DNA of 64,000 bases from Paenibacillus sp. W2I17 (GCF_030815985.1 NZ_JAUSXM010000001.1:5766001-5830000); one strand, 5' to 3'; positions 7,809-16,955 are shown, numbered from the stretch's first letter. Notes: generated from the sequence alone by a model not told the origin. Numbers and translations are program-made.

Positions 7809-8544
7809 ACAGTTGCGAACAGCCTACCAGGAAGAGACCAAAGACTGGTCCGTACCTGCGAGGATTAAAGATAAACTGATGGATGGTATTCGAAGTGATT
7901 CACACATCAGAAGAAATCGAAAAAAATGGCTGGTCACTGGGCTATTGGCTGCTGTACTCATTATTCCCACCGGAGCCTACGCAGGGTACACCTATCTCGC
8001 AGACGGAATATATGGTTCACAGGAGAATATCGCTGCTATGGGGGGAACAGCTGAGGATTATATGAGGTTGGAAGCAAAGCTGCAGACGGCCAAGGCACAT
8101 TTCAGCGAAGAAGAATTTGTTCAATATATGGACCTGTTGAAGCAAATGGGGCAAATGGCCGTGAAGTATGCCGATTCTCAGGGCAATATACATCCAGAGC
8201 AGTGGAGTACAGTGGAGCAAGAACGATATAACCTTCTTGTAGCTGAGCTGGAACCGTTTTTCGAGAAGCTGGAAACTGTGAGTGTAGGGTCCTCCAAAAA
8301 ATTGATGGACGAGCAGCAATTTTGGACGGAACAGTTGGAACAGGCAGAAAAGACATTTACCAAGGAACAATATCGTGAGTTCAAGTCTGTCTATGAACAA
8401 ATGAAAAAATACAAAGTTATGGTGATGGACAAGGATGGAAGTACCCATGAGGAACGATTGTCAGCGGAACAGAAGGATGATTTAAGGCAGCTAGAGAGAC
8501 GCCTAATTCCCTATTTGAAACGGTTGGAGCTCAATGTGCGTTGA
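7795..8544 (+). CDS. DUF3600-type membrane protein, probable anti-sigma factor
   Basis: A 249-residue protein with a cytoplasmic N-terminus of about 40 residues, one transmembrane helix near residues 44-64 ('WLVTGLLAAVLIIPTGAYAG') and a charged, helical extracytoplasmic C-terminal region with two related repeats (LEAKLQTAKAHFSEEEFVQYMDLLKQM and LEQAEKTFTKEQYREFKSVYEQM, each read as helical pairs). This matches the DUF3600 proteins encoded after ECF sigma factors in Bacillales. Overlap with the sigma gene supports an anti-sigma role at the membrane, though the N-terminus lacks a classic zinc anti-sigma motif. The stimulus is unknown. Confidence 0.75.
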   Translation: MKLDEQLRTAYQEETKDWSVPARIKDKLMDGIRSDSHIRRNRKKWLVTGLLAAVLIIPTGAYAGYTYLADGIYGSQENIAAMGGTAEDYMRLEAKLQTAKAHFSEEEFVQYMDLLKQMGQMAVKYADSQGNIHPEQWSTVEQERYNLLVAELEPFFEKLETVSVGSSKKLMDEQQFWTEQLEQAEKTFTKEQYREFKSVYEQMKKYKVMVMDKDGSTHEERLSAEQKDDLRQLERRLIPYLKRLELNVR

Positions 8545-8570
8545 GTCGGGTGGAACTGTGAAAGAGGAGA

Positions 8571-8607
8571 AGAAGCGGAGAAGTGAATTCTTTCGCTTCT
8601 TTTTTTA
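8571..8607 (+). terminator. terminator after sigma/DUF3600 operon
   Basis: AGAAGCG and CGCTTCT arms with an inner AGAA/TTCT pairing, followed by seven or more T residues. It closes the sigma factor operon and, in the other direction, lies beyond the end of the AraC gene. Confidence 0.75.
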
Positions 8608-8619
8608 TGTTGTGATCCA

Positions 8620-9495
8620 TTACTTCCTCCCCTGCACCTTCAGCCGATATTGATGTGGTGTAGAGCCTGTGGTAGTACGGAATACTTTGCAAAAGTAGGA
8701 GGGGCTGGTCATACCGACACGGTGACCGATTTCGGGAACGGAAAGGGAGGACCGAGTGAGCAACACACAGGCATGACGAATGCGGGTAGCTTGAGCATAA
8801 GCAATGATGGTGGTGCCAGTCGCTTTTTTGAATACATGAGATAGATGATAGGGGGACAGATGAAGAGTATCTGCGATATGCTCCAAACGAAAAGGCTCTT
8901 GGTAATGCTGCTCAATCCATTGCATGATGGCTTCGGCATGTGGGTGAAGAACGTTTGCACTGGACGAAAGTACATCTTCGGAGCGGCGTTGCTGCCCGTC
9001 CTGCCACAGATAGCGAAGTTGTGCGAGCAGATCCAATAAAAAGAGGCGTGTATCCTCCTCTATTTCATGAGGAAGCAGACCTGGATACGTATCTGCATAT
9101 TGTTCCATTCGTTGAACGAGTGGGGATGTGGCAGCAATTCGGATGGGCTGAATGTGGGATTGCTCTTCCAGCAGATCCTGTATGAAGTCGTGAGTAACGA
9201 TAAATTGGGGCCAATGTGCCTTCAGTAGATCAAGTTCAACCATGAGTACATTTCGAATGAAAGGCTGCTGTCTGGATACTTGAATCTGGATGTGGTGCAA
9301 TTGAAAAGGTCGAAAAATCATGAGCATACCGGGTTCAAGGGAGAAAACCTGACCTTCGGTTATCAACTGCCCATATCCTTCGTGAATATAGGTTATCTCC
9401 AGCTGCGAATGAGCATGGAACACTTCGCGAAACGTAGTGTTGGATGTACGGCGACAGACCAGCTTAAATTGTTCTCCCAGGAAGATGGACATCAT
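8620..9495 (-). CDS. AraC family transcriptional regulator
   Basis: A regulator of about 291 residues with an N-terminal cupin-like sensing domain ('HAHSQLEITYIHEGYGQL', 'LEPGMLMIFRPFQLHH') and two C-terminal AraC helix-turn-helix motifs ('EPFRLEHIADTLHLSPYHLS' and 'SVPEIGHRVGMTSPSYFCKVF'). I prefer the ATG at 9495 over the upstream TTG at 9519 because AAGGGAGG stands 5-8 bases before it; a second ATG at 9492 is equally possible. It is divergent from the Gfo/Idh/MocA dehydrogenase gene at 9604, and such pairs usually have the AraC protein controlling the sugar-type dehydrogenase. The ligand is unknown. Confidence 0.88.
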   Translation of the reverse strand: MMSIFLGEQFKLVCRRTSNTTFREVFHAHSQLEITYIHEGYGQLITEGQVFSLEPGMLMIFRPFQLHHIQIQVSRQQPFIRNVLMVELDLLKAHWPQFIVTHDFIQDLLEEQSHIQPIRIAATSPLVQRMEQYADTYPGLLPHEIEEDTRLFLLDLLAQLRYLWQDGQQRRSEDVLSSSANVLHPHAEAIMQWIEQHYQEPFRLEHIADTLHLSPYHLSHVFKKATGTTIIAYAQATRIRHACVLLTRSSLSVPEIGHRVGMTSPSYFCKVFRTTTGSTPHQYRLKVQGRK

Positions 9496-9603
9496 AAATG
9501 CCTCCCTTATCATGCGCAAGATAGTTTTATTTTAGCACAAGATGAACGCATAAAAGTGCTTTATTTTTGTGTATTGTGAAGGGAATAAGGGAGGTATGCA
9601 ACG

Positions 9604-10761
9604 ATGTTAAAAGTGGCGATTATCGGAGCAGGTGCTATTAGTGGAGCACATATCTCAGCATATTTGGCATTCCCTGAGCGCTGTCAGATTGTTGCTGTGG
9701 TCGATATTTACGTGGAAAAAGCACAGAAGCGAATTAATGAATATGGTCTGAAAGGTGCACAAGCTGTCACGGATTACACAGAGTTATTTGCCCAAAACAT
9801 TGATCTGGTATCAGTCTGTACACCACCGTATACGCATGCTCCCATTGCGTGTGATTTCATGCAAGCAGGTGCGCATGTGTTGGTCGAAAAACCGATGGCA
9901 TCTTCCCTGGAGGAAGCGGATCTGATGTTGAGAGCAGCGCAAGAAAGTGGCAAGTTACTATCTGTAGTAGCACAGAATCGGTTTACGACACCGATGATGA
10001 AGCTAAAAGGTGTGCTGGACAGTAAACGAATGGGACCGATTGTACATGTGCAGGTTGATTCGTTCTGGTGGCGGGGCCACAATTATTATGATCTGTGGTG
10101 GCGCGGGACATGGGAAAAAGAAGGCGGAGGTTGTACCCTCAATCATGCGGTGCATCATATTGATGCCATGCTCTGGATGATGGGACCTCCAGTGGAATTA
10201 CAGGCGATGATGGCAAATACGGCACATGATAATGCCGAAGTTGAGGATATATCCATGGCGATGCTTCGCTTCCAGGAAGGGGCGCTTGGCATGATTACCA
10301 GTTCCGTCGTACATCACGGAGAGGAGCAGCAGTTAATTTTTCAGGGCAAAGAAGCCCGGGTATCTGCACCTTGGAAAGTGGTTGCTTCTACCGCGCGGAA
10401 TAACGGATTTCCGGAACCGAATCGAGAATTGGAACACCAGATTCAGAAGCTCGCTGACGAATTACCGGATGTTACTCATGTCGGTCACGCTGGGCAAGTT
10501 GAGAATGTGTTAAATGCTATTGAGACAGCATCTCCCCTTCTGGTGGATGGCCAAAGTGGTCGGAATACGCTTGAACTGATTGTGGGTATCTATAAGTCGG
10601 CAAGTACGGGAGAAAAGGTTGTTTTTCCACTAGGGGCCGAAGACGCGTTTTACACAAGAGAAGGAATTATGCAACATGCCGTACACTTTTATGAAAAAAA
10701 GACGACGGTGGACAACTTCGAGGATTCGAGTATTACACTCGGGAGCAAGTTGGATTCGTAG
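9604..10761 (+). CDS. Gfo/Idh/MocA family oxidoreductase
   Basis: A 385-residue NAD(P)-dependent dehydrogenase. The Rossmann motif GAGAISGAH is at about residues 8-16, and the diagnostic EKPMA is at about residues 98-102, where the lysine is catalytic. 'HHIDAMLWMMG' in the C-terminal domain carries the His-Asp pair used in catalysis. The family oxidises or reduces sugars, inositols and similar polyols. The ATG follows GGGAGG. It is divergent from the AraC gene, which probably regulates it. No transporter is linked, so the substrate cannot be guessed. Confidence 0.88.
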   Translation: MLKVAIIGAGAISGAHISAYLAFPERCQIVAVVDIYVEKAQKRINEYGLKGAQAVTDYTELFAQNIDLVSVCTPPYTHAPIACDFMQAGAHVLVEKPMASSLEEADLMLRAAQESGKLLSVVAQNRFTTPMMKLKGVLDSKRMGPIVHVQVDSFWWRGHNYYDLWWRGTWEKEGGGCTLNHAVHHIDAMLWMMGPPVELQAMMANTAHDNAEVEDISMAMLRFQEGALGMITSSVVHHGEEQQLIFQGKEARVSAPWKVVASTARNNGFPEPNRELEHQIQKLADELPDVTHVGHAGQVENVLNAIETASPLLVDGQSGRNTLELIVGIYKSASTGEKVVFPLGAEDAFYTREGIMQHAVHFYEKKTTVDNFEDSSITLGSKLDS

Positions 10762-10920
10762 TATTTTACGTACACCCGGTTTTTACATCCATTTAACTCG
10801 TATTCGCTTCAAGTTAATAATCTCCATAGTCATGGATTAGATCAAAAAGAGGGTGCAAATGTAGCGCTTTCACAGTTAGCGGATTCACGTCATCTGAGAC
10901 ACTCGAAGAAGAGGATGTAG

Positions 10921-11210
10921 TGGATTGAAAAGCATTTCAATTGTGAGATCAGATTGGACCAGATAGCGGCAGATATTCACTTATCCAAATCGTATGCAAC
11001 ACAGCATTTTTCATCAAGAGACAGGTAGCAGCATAACGGACAACTTCACAGCTGAAGGTTGCAGCAAGCCTATCTTCTCCTTAAGACAACAACACTATTA
11101 TGTGGAATATATTGTCAGGCGAGCCGGTTTACAAATGGACCGTATTTCATCCAGTTATTTCGCAAATCTGCCCGGACTAACCCGCTGCAGTTCGAAAACA
11201 ATTTGAACGG
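10921..11210 (+). pseudogene. decayed AraC family regulator gene
   Basis: Pieces of an AraC-type DNA-binding domain can be read in order but in different frames and with stops. From 10921 the reading WIEKHFNCEIRLDQIAAD then IHLSKSYATQHF is a first HTH, ending in a stop near the 'R' of the next codon. From about 11059 a shifted frame gives LQQAYLLLKTT, and later SRFTNGPYFIQLFRKSARTNP, the second HTH and C-terminal signature. The sensing domain is gone. The gene lies right after the Gfo/Idh gene and just downstream of an intact AraC regulator, so it may be a relic of an older two-regulator locus. Confidence 0.65.
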
Positions 11211-11284
11211 TGTAGCAAGCATTATTTTGAATTGTAAAAATAGCGTTATTACGTCTCTATACACAATTACTATTTACCGTTTGA

Positions 11285-11355
11285 AGTAAATAAATCCCGG
11301 CTGTGGATTGCATTAGCCAGTTGCTAAATGCCTTACTCCACCTCCGGGATTGCTC
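11285..11355. terminator. long hairpin, possible terminator between convergent genes
   Basis: AATCCCGG and CCGGGATT arms enclose about 45 bases that themselves contain GCATTAGC/GCTAAATGC-type pairing. It lies downstream of the AraC relic and beyond the end of the HxlR gene. Confidence 0.4.
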
Positions 11356-11401
11356 ATCGGTAACCTTCAAGCTAAATAAACATTAAGGATTCCTCAAGCT
11401 G

Positions 11402-11722
11402 TTACAACCACTTATCAGCCCAACGTTCCACGGCGCTTAGCGCTCTCCCAAGTTCCGTTCCTTTTCGTGACAACATATATTCAGTCCGAACTGGACGTTC
11501 CGTGACCACATGGCGAACCACAAGTCCTTCTTCCTCCAATTCCTTCATTCGCTCATTTAACACACGTTTGCTCAAGTCAGGGATATAAGCGTGAATCTCA
11601 CTGAAGCGTTTGGGCTCCTCCATCAACGCATGGATAATGAGGGCTACCCATTTTCGGCCAATGATCTGATAAGATTGTTCCACTTTTGTGCATATTTGCT
11701 TGGCATTCTCATCATCGCTCAT
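11402..11722 (-). CDS. HxlR family (DUF24) winged-helix regulator
   Basis: A 106-residue winged-helix regulator of the HxlR/DUF24 family (relatives: YodB, HypR, CatR). 'IIGRKWVALIIHALMEEPKRFSEI' and 'ISKRVLNERMKELEEEGLV'-like text are the family core, with Leu-Ser-Lys-Arg-Val at the recognition helix and 'RTEYMLSRKG' in the wing. A cysteine near the N-terminus ('AKQICTKVEQ', about residue 10) matches the position of the redox-sensing Cys of YodB-type proteins. I start at the ATG 11722 because AAAGGAG lies seven bases upstream; the longer reading to 11761 has no such site. No obvious target gene is adjacent. Confidence 0.85.
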   Translation of the reverse strand: MSDDENAKQICTKVEQSYQIIGRKWVALIIHALMEEPKRFSEIHAYIPDLSKRVLNERMKELEEEGLVVRHVVTERPVRTEYMLSRKGTELGRALSAVERWADKWL

Positions 11723-12137
11723 GATTGTACTCCTTTGATTTAGTATTGCTTGTAATATCATTAGTATACTTATTGTAACCTACTTGTCCACAGGCCATAT
11801 GTGTAAAATGTCACATACCAATTGTTCTTAATGTTACCACATAAAGCGTTATCATCAAATAAAAACCCTATAAACACTGAAGTTCACAGGTTCGACACGA
11901 TTATTGACGAATTGTGACGACAGGTGTAATATGGGTAACGTTAATTCAAATGGTTACAATTTATAACCTAAACACAGGTTGTGGAGAGAAGGAATGTTCC
12001 ATGGTTGAATTCAGGCGCGTTATATAAACGGAGGCAAGGCGGGGAACACACCCACTTATTCCGTCTTTTGTCATGCTTGGATTTGAACATTTTGCAACAT
12101 CATATACTATACTGCACAGATCACAGGAGGCACTCCA
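11723..12137. other. intergenic region with the zwf promoter and long leader
   Basis: The gap holds the HxlR promoter region on one strand and the zwf promoter (11904-11932) on the other. Roughly 200 bases of untranslated leader lie between that promoter and zwf. I see no gene and no riboswitch that I recognise in the leader. Confidence 0.5.
11904..11932 (+). promoter_or_regulatory. SigA-type promoter, probably for zwf
   Basis: TTGACG and TAATAT are separated by 17 bases. This is the best vegetative promoter in the region and would give a leader of about 200 bases to zwf. Confidence 0.55.
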
Positions 12138-13592
12138 ATGGATGCAATGACATTTGTCCTGTTCGGGGCAACAGGCGATTTAGCCAAACGCAAGATTTAC
12201 CCTGCATTATATAACTTGTACATGGATCAGAAAATGCCGAAATCTTTCTCCGTTATCGGTTTGGGACGACGTGAATTGTCGGATACGGACTTCCAGGCGA
12301 ATGTTGAAAAGTCACTGCATGAATTCTCACGTCAGACGCCGGAAGAAGCATCTCAAGTTCGTGATTTCATTGGAGCTTTCCGTTATTGTTCTTTAAATAA
12401 TACGAAGCTTGAAGATTACACCAAACTGTTGGAACTGGTTCAACAGCGTGAACAAGAGCTTAACATTCCCGAAAACCGCATGTTCTACATGTCGGTGGCA
12501 CCGGAATTCTTTGAGCCAATCGCATTAAACATTCAAGAAAGTGGCCTGGGTAACACCAAAGGCTGGAAGAAACTGATTATCGAAAAACCATTCGGACACG
12601 ACCTGCAATCAGCCCGTGATCTGAACGAAAAACTGAGCAATACCTTTGCGGAAGAAGAGATCTATCGCATTGACCATTTCCTCGGCAAACCGATGGTACA
12701 AAATATTGAGACGCTCACCTATGCAAATCCGGTGATTCAGGCGTTGTGGTCTAACCGTTATATTGCCAATGTACAGATTACGGCAAGTGAGACGGTAGGT
12801 GTTGAAGAACGTGCCGCGTATTACGACCAAAGTGGTGCCCTTCGTGACATGTTCCAAAATCATATGCTTCAGTTGCTAATGATGATTGGTTTGCATTTGC
12901 CAAAACGCTGCACACCGGAAGAGATTCAATTCAAAAAGCAAAAAATTGCTGAAGCACTTCGTCCGCTGACGAAAGAAAATATCGCTTCTGAAGTTGTTAG
13001 TGCGCAATATGCAGCGGGTGAGCTGCAAGGTTCCTCGGTTGTTGGATATTTGGACGAGCCTGGCATTCCAGCCGGATCTCAGAACGAGACCTATGTTGCC
13101 GCAAGACTTTGGATCGATGATCCGTTCTGGAGCGAGGTTCCATTTTATATCCGTACAGGTAAACGCCTGGCTGAGAAATCCACCCGAATCGTTGTTGAGT
13201 TCAAGGCTCCACTGAAGACCGGTCATGAATCCGAAAATACAACGGAACCTAACCTGCTGACGATTGAAATTGGTCCGGGAGAAAGCATCTCGCTTCAATT
13301 AAATGCGAAGAATCCATTGAACCATGGTGAAGTGGAACCAATGCATATGACATTCAACTCAGGTAAACGTAACATCCCTGAAGCGTATGAGAATCTAATC
13401 TTTGACGCAATGCGTGGCGATTCCACCTTCTTTGCTCACTGGAACGAAGTGGAGCTGGCATGGCAATGGGTGCAACCGATTCAGGAAGCATTTGAAGCGG
13501 GCAGCGTACCACTGGATACGTACAGTGCAGGTTCGCATGGACCTGAGTCAGCAGATCGCCTGACCGCAGCAGACGGCTACCGTTGGTGGTAA
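12138..13592 (+). CDS. zwf: glucose-6-phosphate 1-dehydrogenase
   Basis: A 484-residue enzyme catalysing the NADP-dependent oxidation of glucose 6-phosphate to 6-phosphogluconolactone, the entry step of the oxidative pentose phosphate pathway. The nucleotide-binding segment 'GATGDLAKRKIYPALY' starts at about residue 9. The active-site signature 'RIDHFLGK' lies near residues 177-184 with its catalytic histidine, and 'RTGKRL' in the C-terminal half binds substrate phosphate. The length is normal. AGGAGG precedes the ATG. gnd and tal follow in the same direction, giving a pentose phosphate locus. Confidence 0.96.
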   Translation: MDAMTFVLFGATGDLAKRKIYPALYNLYMDQKMPKSFSVIGLGRRELSDTDFQANVEKSLHEFSRQTPEEASQVRDFIGAFRYCSLNNTKLEDYTKLLELVQQREQELNIPENRMFYMSVAPEFFEPIALNIQESGLGNTKGWKKLIIEKPFGHDLQSARDLNEKLSNTFAEEEIYRIDHFLGKPMVQNIETLTYANPVIQALWSNRYIANVQITASETVGVEERAAYYDQSGALRDMFQNHMLQLLMMIGLHLPKRCTPEEIQFKKQKIAEALRPLTKENIASEVVSAQYAAGELQGSSVVGYLDEPGIPAGSQNETYVAARLWIDDPFWSEVPFYIRTGKRLAEKSTRIVVEFKAPLKTGHESENTTEPNLLTIEIGPGESISLQLNAKNPLNHGEVEPMHMTFNSGKRNIPEAYENLIFDAMRGDSTFFAHWNEVELAWQWVQPIQEAFEAGSVPLDTYSAGSHGPESADRLTAADGYRWW

Positions 13593-14127
13593 GTGAAACA
13601 AAAAAAGTGAGCATAAGAGAACACAATAGTAAAAACAACAGGACAATCCGTTCTGCTCACCCATAAACATTTTGCACAATCCAAATTGCGTCTTCCAAGT
13701 TAGCAGGATATAGAACGAAATGTTTTATTTCCTGAGGGCTTTGTACTTGAAAGCGAGTTGGATCGAAGGTGCAATTACTGAAATAACACAGTATCTTTTA
13801 CGAATTATACCGTTCCAATTTTGCATAAGTCCTTCCGGTATTGGCCGGAAGGCCGTGAAAATTTTTGAATATAGATTAGCGGACGCGCTGAATTTTTTGC
13901 CTAAGTAGCGTCGTAGTGTAGGTGACGGAATCGATTCTGTAGAAGCAAAGCGTTCGCCTTTGTATCCAAATTTCATCAATCTAAATGTTGATGAAAAGAA
14001 ATTTGGATACAACAGCGATCGAAAGAACGAGCCGTAACCGAAACGGTTGCTGCGAAACGGCAATGTAGTCTGGCGCTCTGCAACAAAAATGAAATTTAAA
14101 CATTGTTCATAACAGGAGGATTTTGAA
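13593..14127. other. zwf-gnd intergenic region with repeat
   Basis: Directly after zwf an inverted repeat (GTGAGCA 13607-13613, TGCTCAC 13654-13660) could act as a terminator, mainly on the minus strand, where it is followed by a T-run. The rest is dominated by a repeat-derived segment whose core is listed at 13920-14062. Open frames here are not genes. Confidence 0.55.
13920..14062. repeat. hairpin-core copy of the dispersed repeat family
   Basis: On the reverse strand this reads CGGTTACGGCTCGTTC, then TCGATCGCTGTTGTATCC, an AAATTT-centred hairpin, then GGATACAAAGGCGAACGCT and GCTTCT...AATCGATTCCGT. The same order, with a few changes, is found at 33251-33380 (plus strand). The two arms TTGTATCCAAATTT and AAATTTGGATACAA form a strong hairpin. 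The terminal inverted repeats seen in other copies are not visible here. Confidence 0.65.
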
Positions 14128-15021
14128 ATGAAACTTGGACTTGTCGGATTAGGAAAAATGGGATTGAACCTGGGGAGAAACCTGATTGATCACAAACACG
14201 AAGTGGTTGCTTTTGACCTGAACGCTGAAGCAGTAAATGAAATGAAAGAATACGGCGCTGAAGGCGTATCTTCATACGCAGAGATGGTGGCTTCGCTCGA
14301 ATCCCCACGTGTATTGTGGATCATGGTTCCCCACAACGTAGTAGACGCTGTATTGGCTGAAGTGAGCCCATTGTTGTCCAAAGGCGACATCATTATTGAA
14401 GCGGGTAACTCCCACTACAAAGAATCCATCCGCCGCTACGAAGAGATGAAAACTAAAGGCATTCACTACATGGATGCAGGTACATCTGGCGGTATGGAAG
14501 GCGCACGTAATGGAGCATGTTATATGATCGGTGGAGACCCGGAAGCTTGGGCAATCGTTGAACCGGCATTCAAAGATACTTCCGTGGAGAATGGCTACCT
14601 GTATGCTGGTAAAGCGGGCAGCGGTCACTTCCTCAAAATGGTTCACAATGGTATCGAGTACGGTATGATGGCATCCATCGGTGAAGGTTTTGACGTATTG
14701 GAGAAAAGTGGATTTGATTTCGACTTCGAACAAGTGGCTCGCGTATGGAACAACGGTTCCGTTATCCGCTCTTGGTTGATGGAGCTGACAGAACGTGCTT
14801 TCTCCAAAGATGCAAACCTCGATGAGATTAAAGGTGTAATGCACTCTTCCGGTGAAGGACGTTGGACGGTAGAAACGGCATTTGACCTTCAAACCGCAAC
14901 ACCGGTTATCGCTTTGTCCTTGCTGATGCGTTATCGCTCCCTGGAGACAGATACATTCACAGGTAAAGTGGTAGCAGCATTGCGTAATGAATTTGGCGGT
15001 CACGCTGTAGAGAAAAATTAA
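14128..15021 (+). CDS. gnd: 6-phosphogluconate dehydrogenase, decarboxylating (short type)
   Basis: A 297-residue oxidoreductase that oxidatively decarboxylates 6-phosphogluconate to ribulose 5-phosphate. 'GLVGLGKMGLNLGRNL' is the N-terminal Rossmann motif, 'DAGTSGGMEGARNG' contacts substrate near residues 116-129, and 'GHFLKMVHNGIEYG' carries the catalytic Lys and the His-Asn-x-x-Glu group. It is the short NAD-preferring GndA/YqeC type of about 300 residues, not the 470-residue GntZ type. AGGAGG lies 8 bases before the ATG. Position after zwf and before tal fits the pathway. Confidence 0.92.
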   Translation: MKLGLVGLGKMGLNLGRNLIDHKHEVVAFDLNAEAVNEMKEYGAEGVSSYAEMVASLESPRVLWIMVPHNVVDAVLAEVSPLLSKGDIIIEAGNSHYKESIRRYEEMKTKGIHYMDAGTSGGMEGARNGACYMIGGDPEAWAIVEPAFKDTSVENGYLYAGKAGSGHFLKMVHNGIEYGMMASIGEGFDVLEKSGFDFDFEQVARVWNNGSVIRSWLMELTERAFSKDANLDEIKGVMHSSGEGRWTVETAFDLQTATPVIALSLLMRYRSLETDTFTGKVVAALRNEFGGHAVEKN

Positions 15022-15107
15022 TTTTATATATAACTGTTAACATATGATGAGAATCGGGTAATGACTTATATCGTGTTTACGAATTCATCAAGTGGAGGGA
15101 ACATATC

Positions 15108-15752
15108 ATGAAATTTTTCTTGGATACAGGGAATGTGGAAGAAATCAAACGGATCGAACGTCTGGGTCTGGTGGATGGAGTCACGACTAACCCGTCTTTG
15201 ATCGCCAAAGAAGGTCGCGTATTTAAAGAAGTCATTCAGGAGATCTGTGGCGTTGTTAAAGGCCCGGTCAGTGCTGAAGTCATCGGTCTCAAAGCCGAGG
15301 ATATGTTGAAGGAAGCTTATGAAATTGCAGAATGGGCACCAAATGTAGTCATTAAATTGCCGATGACCGAAGATGGGCTGTACGCTTGTCATGAGTTGAC
15401 GCAAAAAGGGATCAAAACCAATGTAACGCTGATTTTCTCAGCAGCACAGGGCCTGATGGCGGCGAAAGCCGGTGCAACCTACATCAGTCCATTCGTTGGT
15501 CGCTTGGATGATATTGCGGTGGATGGTATGAAATTGATTCGTGATCTGCGTCTTATTCTGGACATGTATGATCTGCCTTCCGAGATTATCGCAGCAAGCA
15601 TTCGCAATATCAAACATGTAGAGGATGCAGCCCTTTCCGGTGCGCATATTGCCACCATTCCGGGTTCGCTTCTGCCGACACTTTGGAAACACCCACTGAC
15701 GGACAGCGGGATTGAACGTTTCCTGAAAGACTGGGAATCTGTTCCGAAATAA
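15108..15752 (+). CDS. tal: transaldolase / fructose-6-phosphate aldolase family (short)
   Basis: A 214-residue class I aldolase of the short transaldolase (TalC/MipB/YwjH) family, which moves dihydroxyacetone units between sugar phosphates in the non-oxidative pentose phosphate pathway. '[12 protein letters not shown]' opens the barrel, '[13 protein letters not shown]' is the family signature, and '[12 protein letters not shown]' contains the Schiff-base lysine near residue 85. '[14 protein letters not shown]' follows. Sequence alone does not separate transaldolase from fructose-6-phosphate aldolase activity; the zwf-gnd setting favours transaldolase. The ATG has a GGAGGG site. Confidence 0.9.
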   Translation: MKFFLDTGNVEEIKRIERLGLVDGVTTNPSLIAKEGRVFKEVIQEICGVVKGPVSAEVIGLKAEDMLKEAYEIAEWAPNVVIKLPMTEDGLYACHELTQKGIKTNVTLIFSAAQGLMAAKAGATYISPFVGRLDDIAVDGMKLIRDLRLILDMYDLPSEIIAASIRNIKHVEDAALSGAHIATIPGSLLPTLWKHPLTDSGIERFLKDWESVPK

Positions 15753-15792
15753 AAGGATAGACCTGGCCTGAATCTTTGGGTGGTCTGAACAT

Positions 15793-15839
15793 AAAACCTT
15801 TCGCCTAGCAGAGTAATCTGCGGGCGAAAGGTTTTTTTT
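15793..15839 (+). terminator. strong intrinsic terminator after tal
   Basis: A 13-bp perfect stem (AAAACCTTTCGCC / GGCGAAAGGTTTT) with an inner CAGA/TCTG pairing and a run of eight T residues. Confidence 0.9.
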
Positions 15840-16015
15840 ATCTCTGTTTATGTGTTTCCGATTTCCGGTTAGTTTAGCCAATGAGGAGTACTTGTCCCTT
15901 TCATGTTGTTGTTACTTTCTATCCAGTGTCCACGTACTGTCCTTCTTTTTCGGGACAACGGTGCATAAGGTTAACATATAGCCTATAGCTCATCCCGTAG
16001 GGGAGGGACACTTCG

Positions 16016-16894
16016 ATGATGAGAAGAAAATGGCGAAGCCGGAGACGCCGTAAGCCGCCAAGCGGCAAACGCAAAATGTGGTTGATCATTTTATTGGTCA
16101 CCGCGTTTTGTTTGATGCAGGGCTTTGCTTATGTGGATAAGAAAATGAAGCCCCCCATCATGCACTTGGCCAAGATCAGAGTGAAGCAGATTGCAACTGA
16201 AGCGATCAACAAGGCGATCACAGCACAGGTTGCAGATGGCAAAACCAACGAAGGGCTGATTGACTGGAAGACGGATACCGCCGGGAAAGTGTCCGGTTTC
16301 ATGCTGAACTACAATGAGCATATGCGAATCACCGCAAGTACTATGAATATTGTGCAATCCACGCTGCAGAATGTACACATGTTAAAAGAAAAAATCCCGC
16401 TGGGGCAGGCGCTGGGCAGTCCGGTGCTGGCTTCATTTGGCCCGAGTATACCGGTTCGTATTGAGCCTCAAGGCGCTGTCAAAGTGGACCTGAACACCCG
16501 TCAGCAAAATGCGGGTATTAACATGATTTTGGTGGAAGTGTACATTCATATCATTGCTGAGGTCGCGGTCGTGGTGCCATTCGACATGGAGCCCGAAACG
16601 GTCGATACGGAAATCCCGATTTCCTACCTTCTGGTTGTTGGGGATGTGCCAATGTATTATTACGATAATCAGGGCAAGCCAGTGGGCAGTAACGGCAGTA
16701 ATGCCCCAGCTATTGCCCTGCCATCAGGTCATACGGGGGTATCAAGCGGTAATGGAGTAACTACGAATCCCCCTAGCCAGAACCAGCAACAGACGCCGTC
16801 AGACCATTTGCAAGAGAATGAACTTGAAATTGAGCCGGATGATCTGCCTGATGTGAATGGGGGATTACAGCTCAATAAGGACGCGCACCCATGA
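16016..16894 (+). CDS. yunB: sporulation protein YunB
   Basis: A 292-residue protein with a very basic N-terminus (RRKWRSRRRRK), one transmembrane helix near residues 22-40 ('MWLIILLVTAFCLMQGFAYV') and an extracytoplasmic body with the YunB pattern: 'TEAINKAITAQVADG', 'LGQALGSPVLASFGPSIPVRIEPQG' (split) and 'EVYIHIIAEVAVVVPF'. YunB is made in the mother cell under SigE in B. subtilis and is needed for efficient sporulation. The C-terminal 70 residues are a low-complexity Ser/Asn/Gln/Pro tail longer than in Bacillus. GGGAGGG precedes the start. Its convergent neighbour is lytH, the same neighbour as in B. subtilis. Confidence 0.88.
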   Translation: MMRRKWRSRRRRKPPSGKRKMWLIILLVTAFCLMQGFAYVDKKMKPPIMHLAKIRVKQIATEAINKAITAQVADGKTNEGLIDWKTDTAGKVSGFMLNYNEHMRITASTMNIVQSTLQNVHMLKEKIPLGQALGSPVLASFGPSIPVRIEPQGAVKVDLNTRQQNAGINMILVEVYIHIIAEVAVVVPFDMEPETVDTEIPISYLLVVGDVPMYYYDNQGKPVGSNGSNAPAIALPSGHTGVSSGNGVTTNPPSQNQQQTPSDHLQENELEIEPDDLPDVNGGLQLNKDAHP

Positions 16895-16924
16895 TACACA
16901 CAAATTTGAATTACTAAGCAAAGA

Positions 16925-16955
16925 AAGGGGCCTCTATTAAAGAGGTCCCTTTTTC
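16925..16955. terminator. bidirectional terminator between yunB and lytH
   Basis: AAAGGGGCCTCT and AGAGGTCCCTTT form a stem with an ATTA loop and T-runs on both sides, well placed between convergent genes. Confidence 0.8.
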
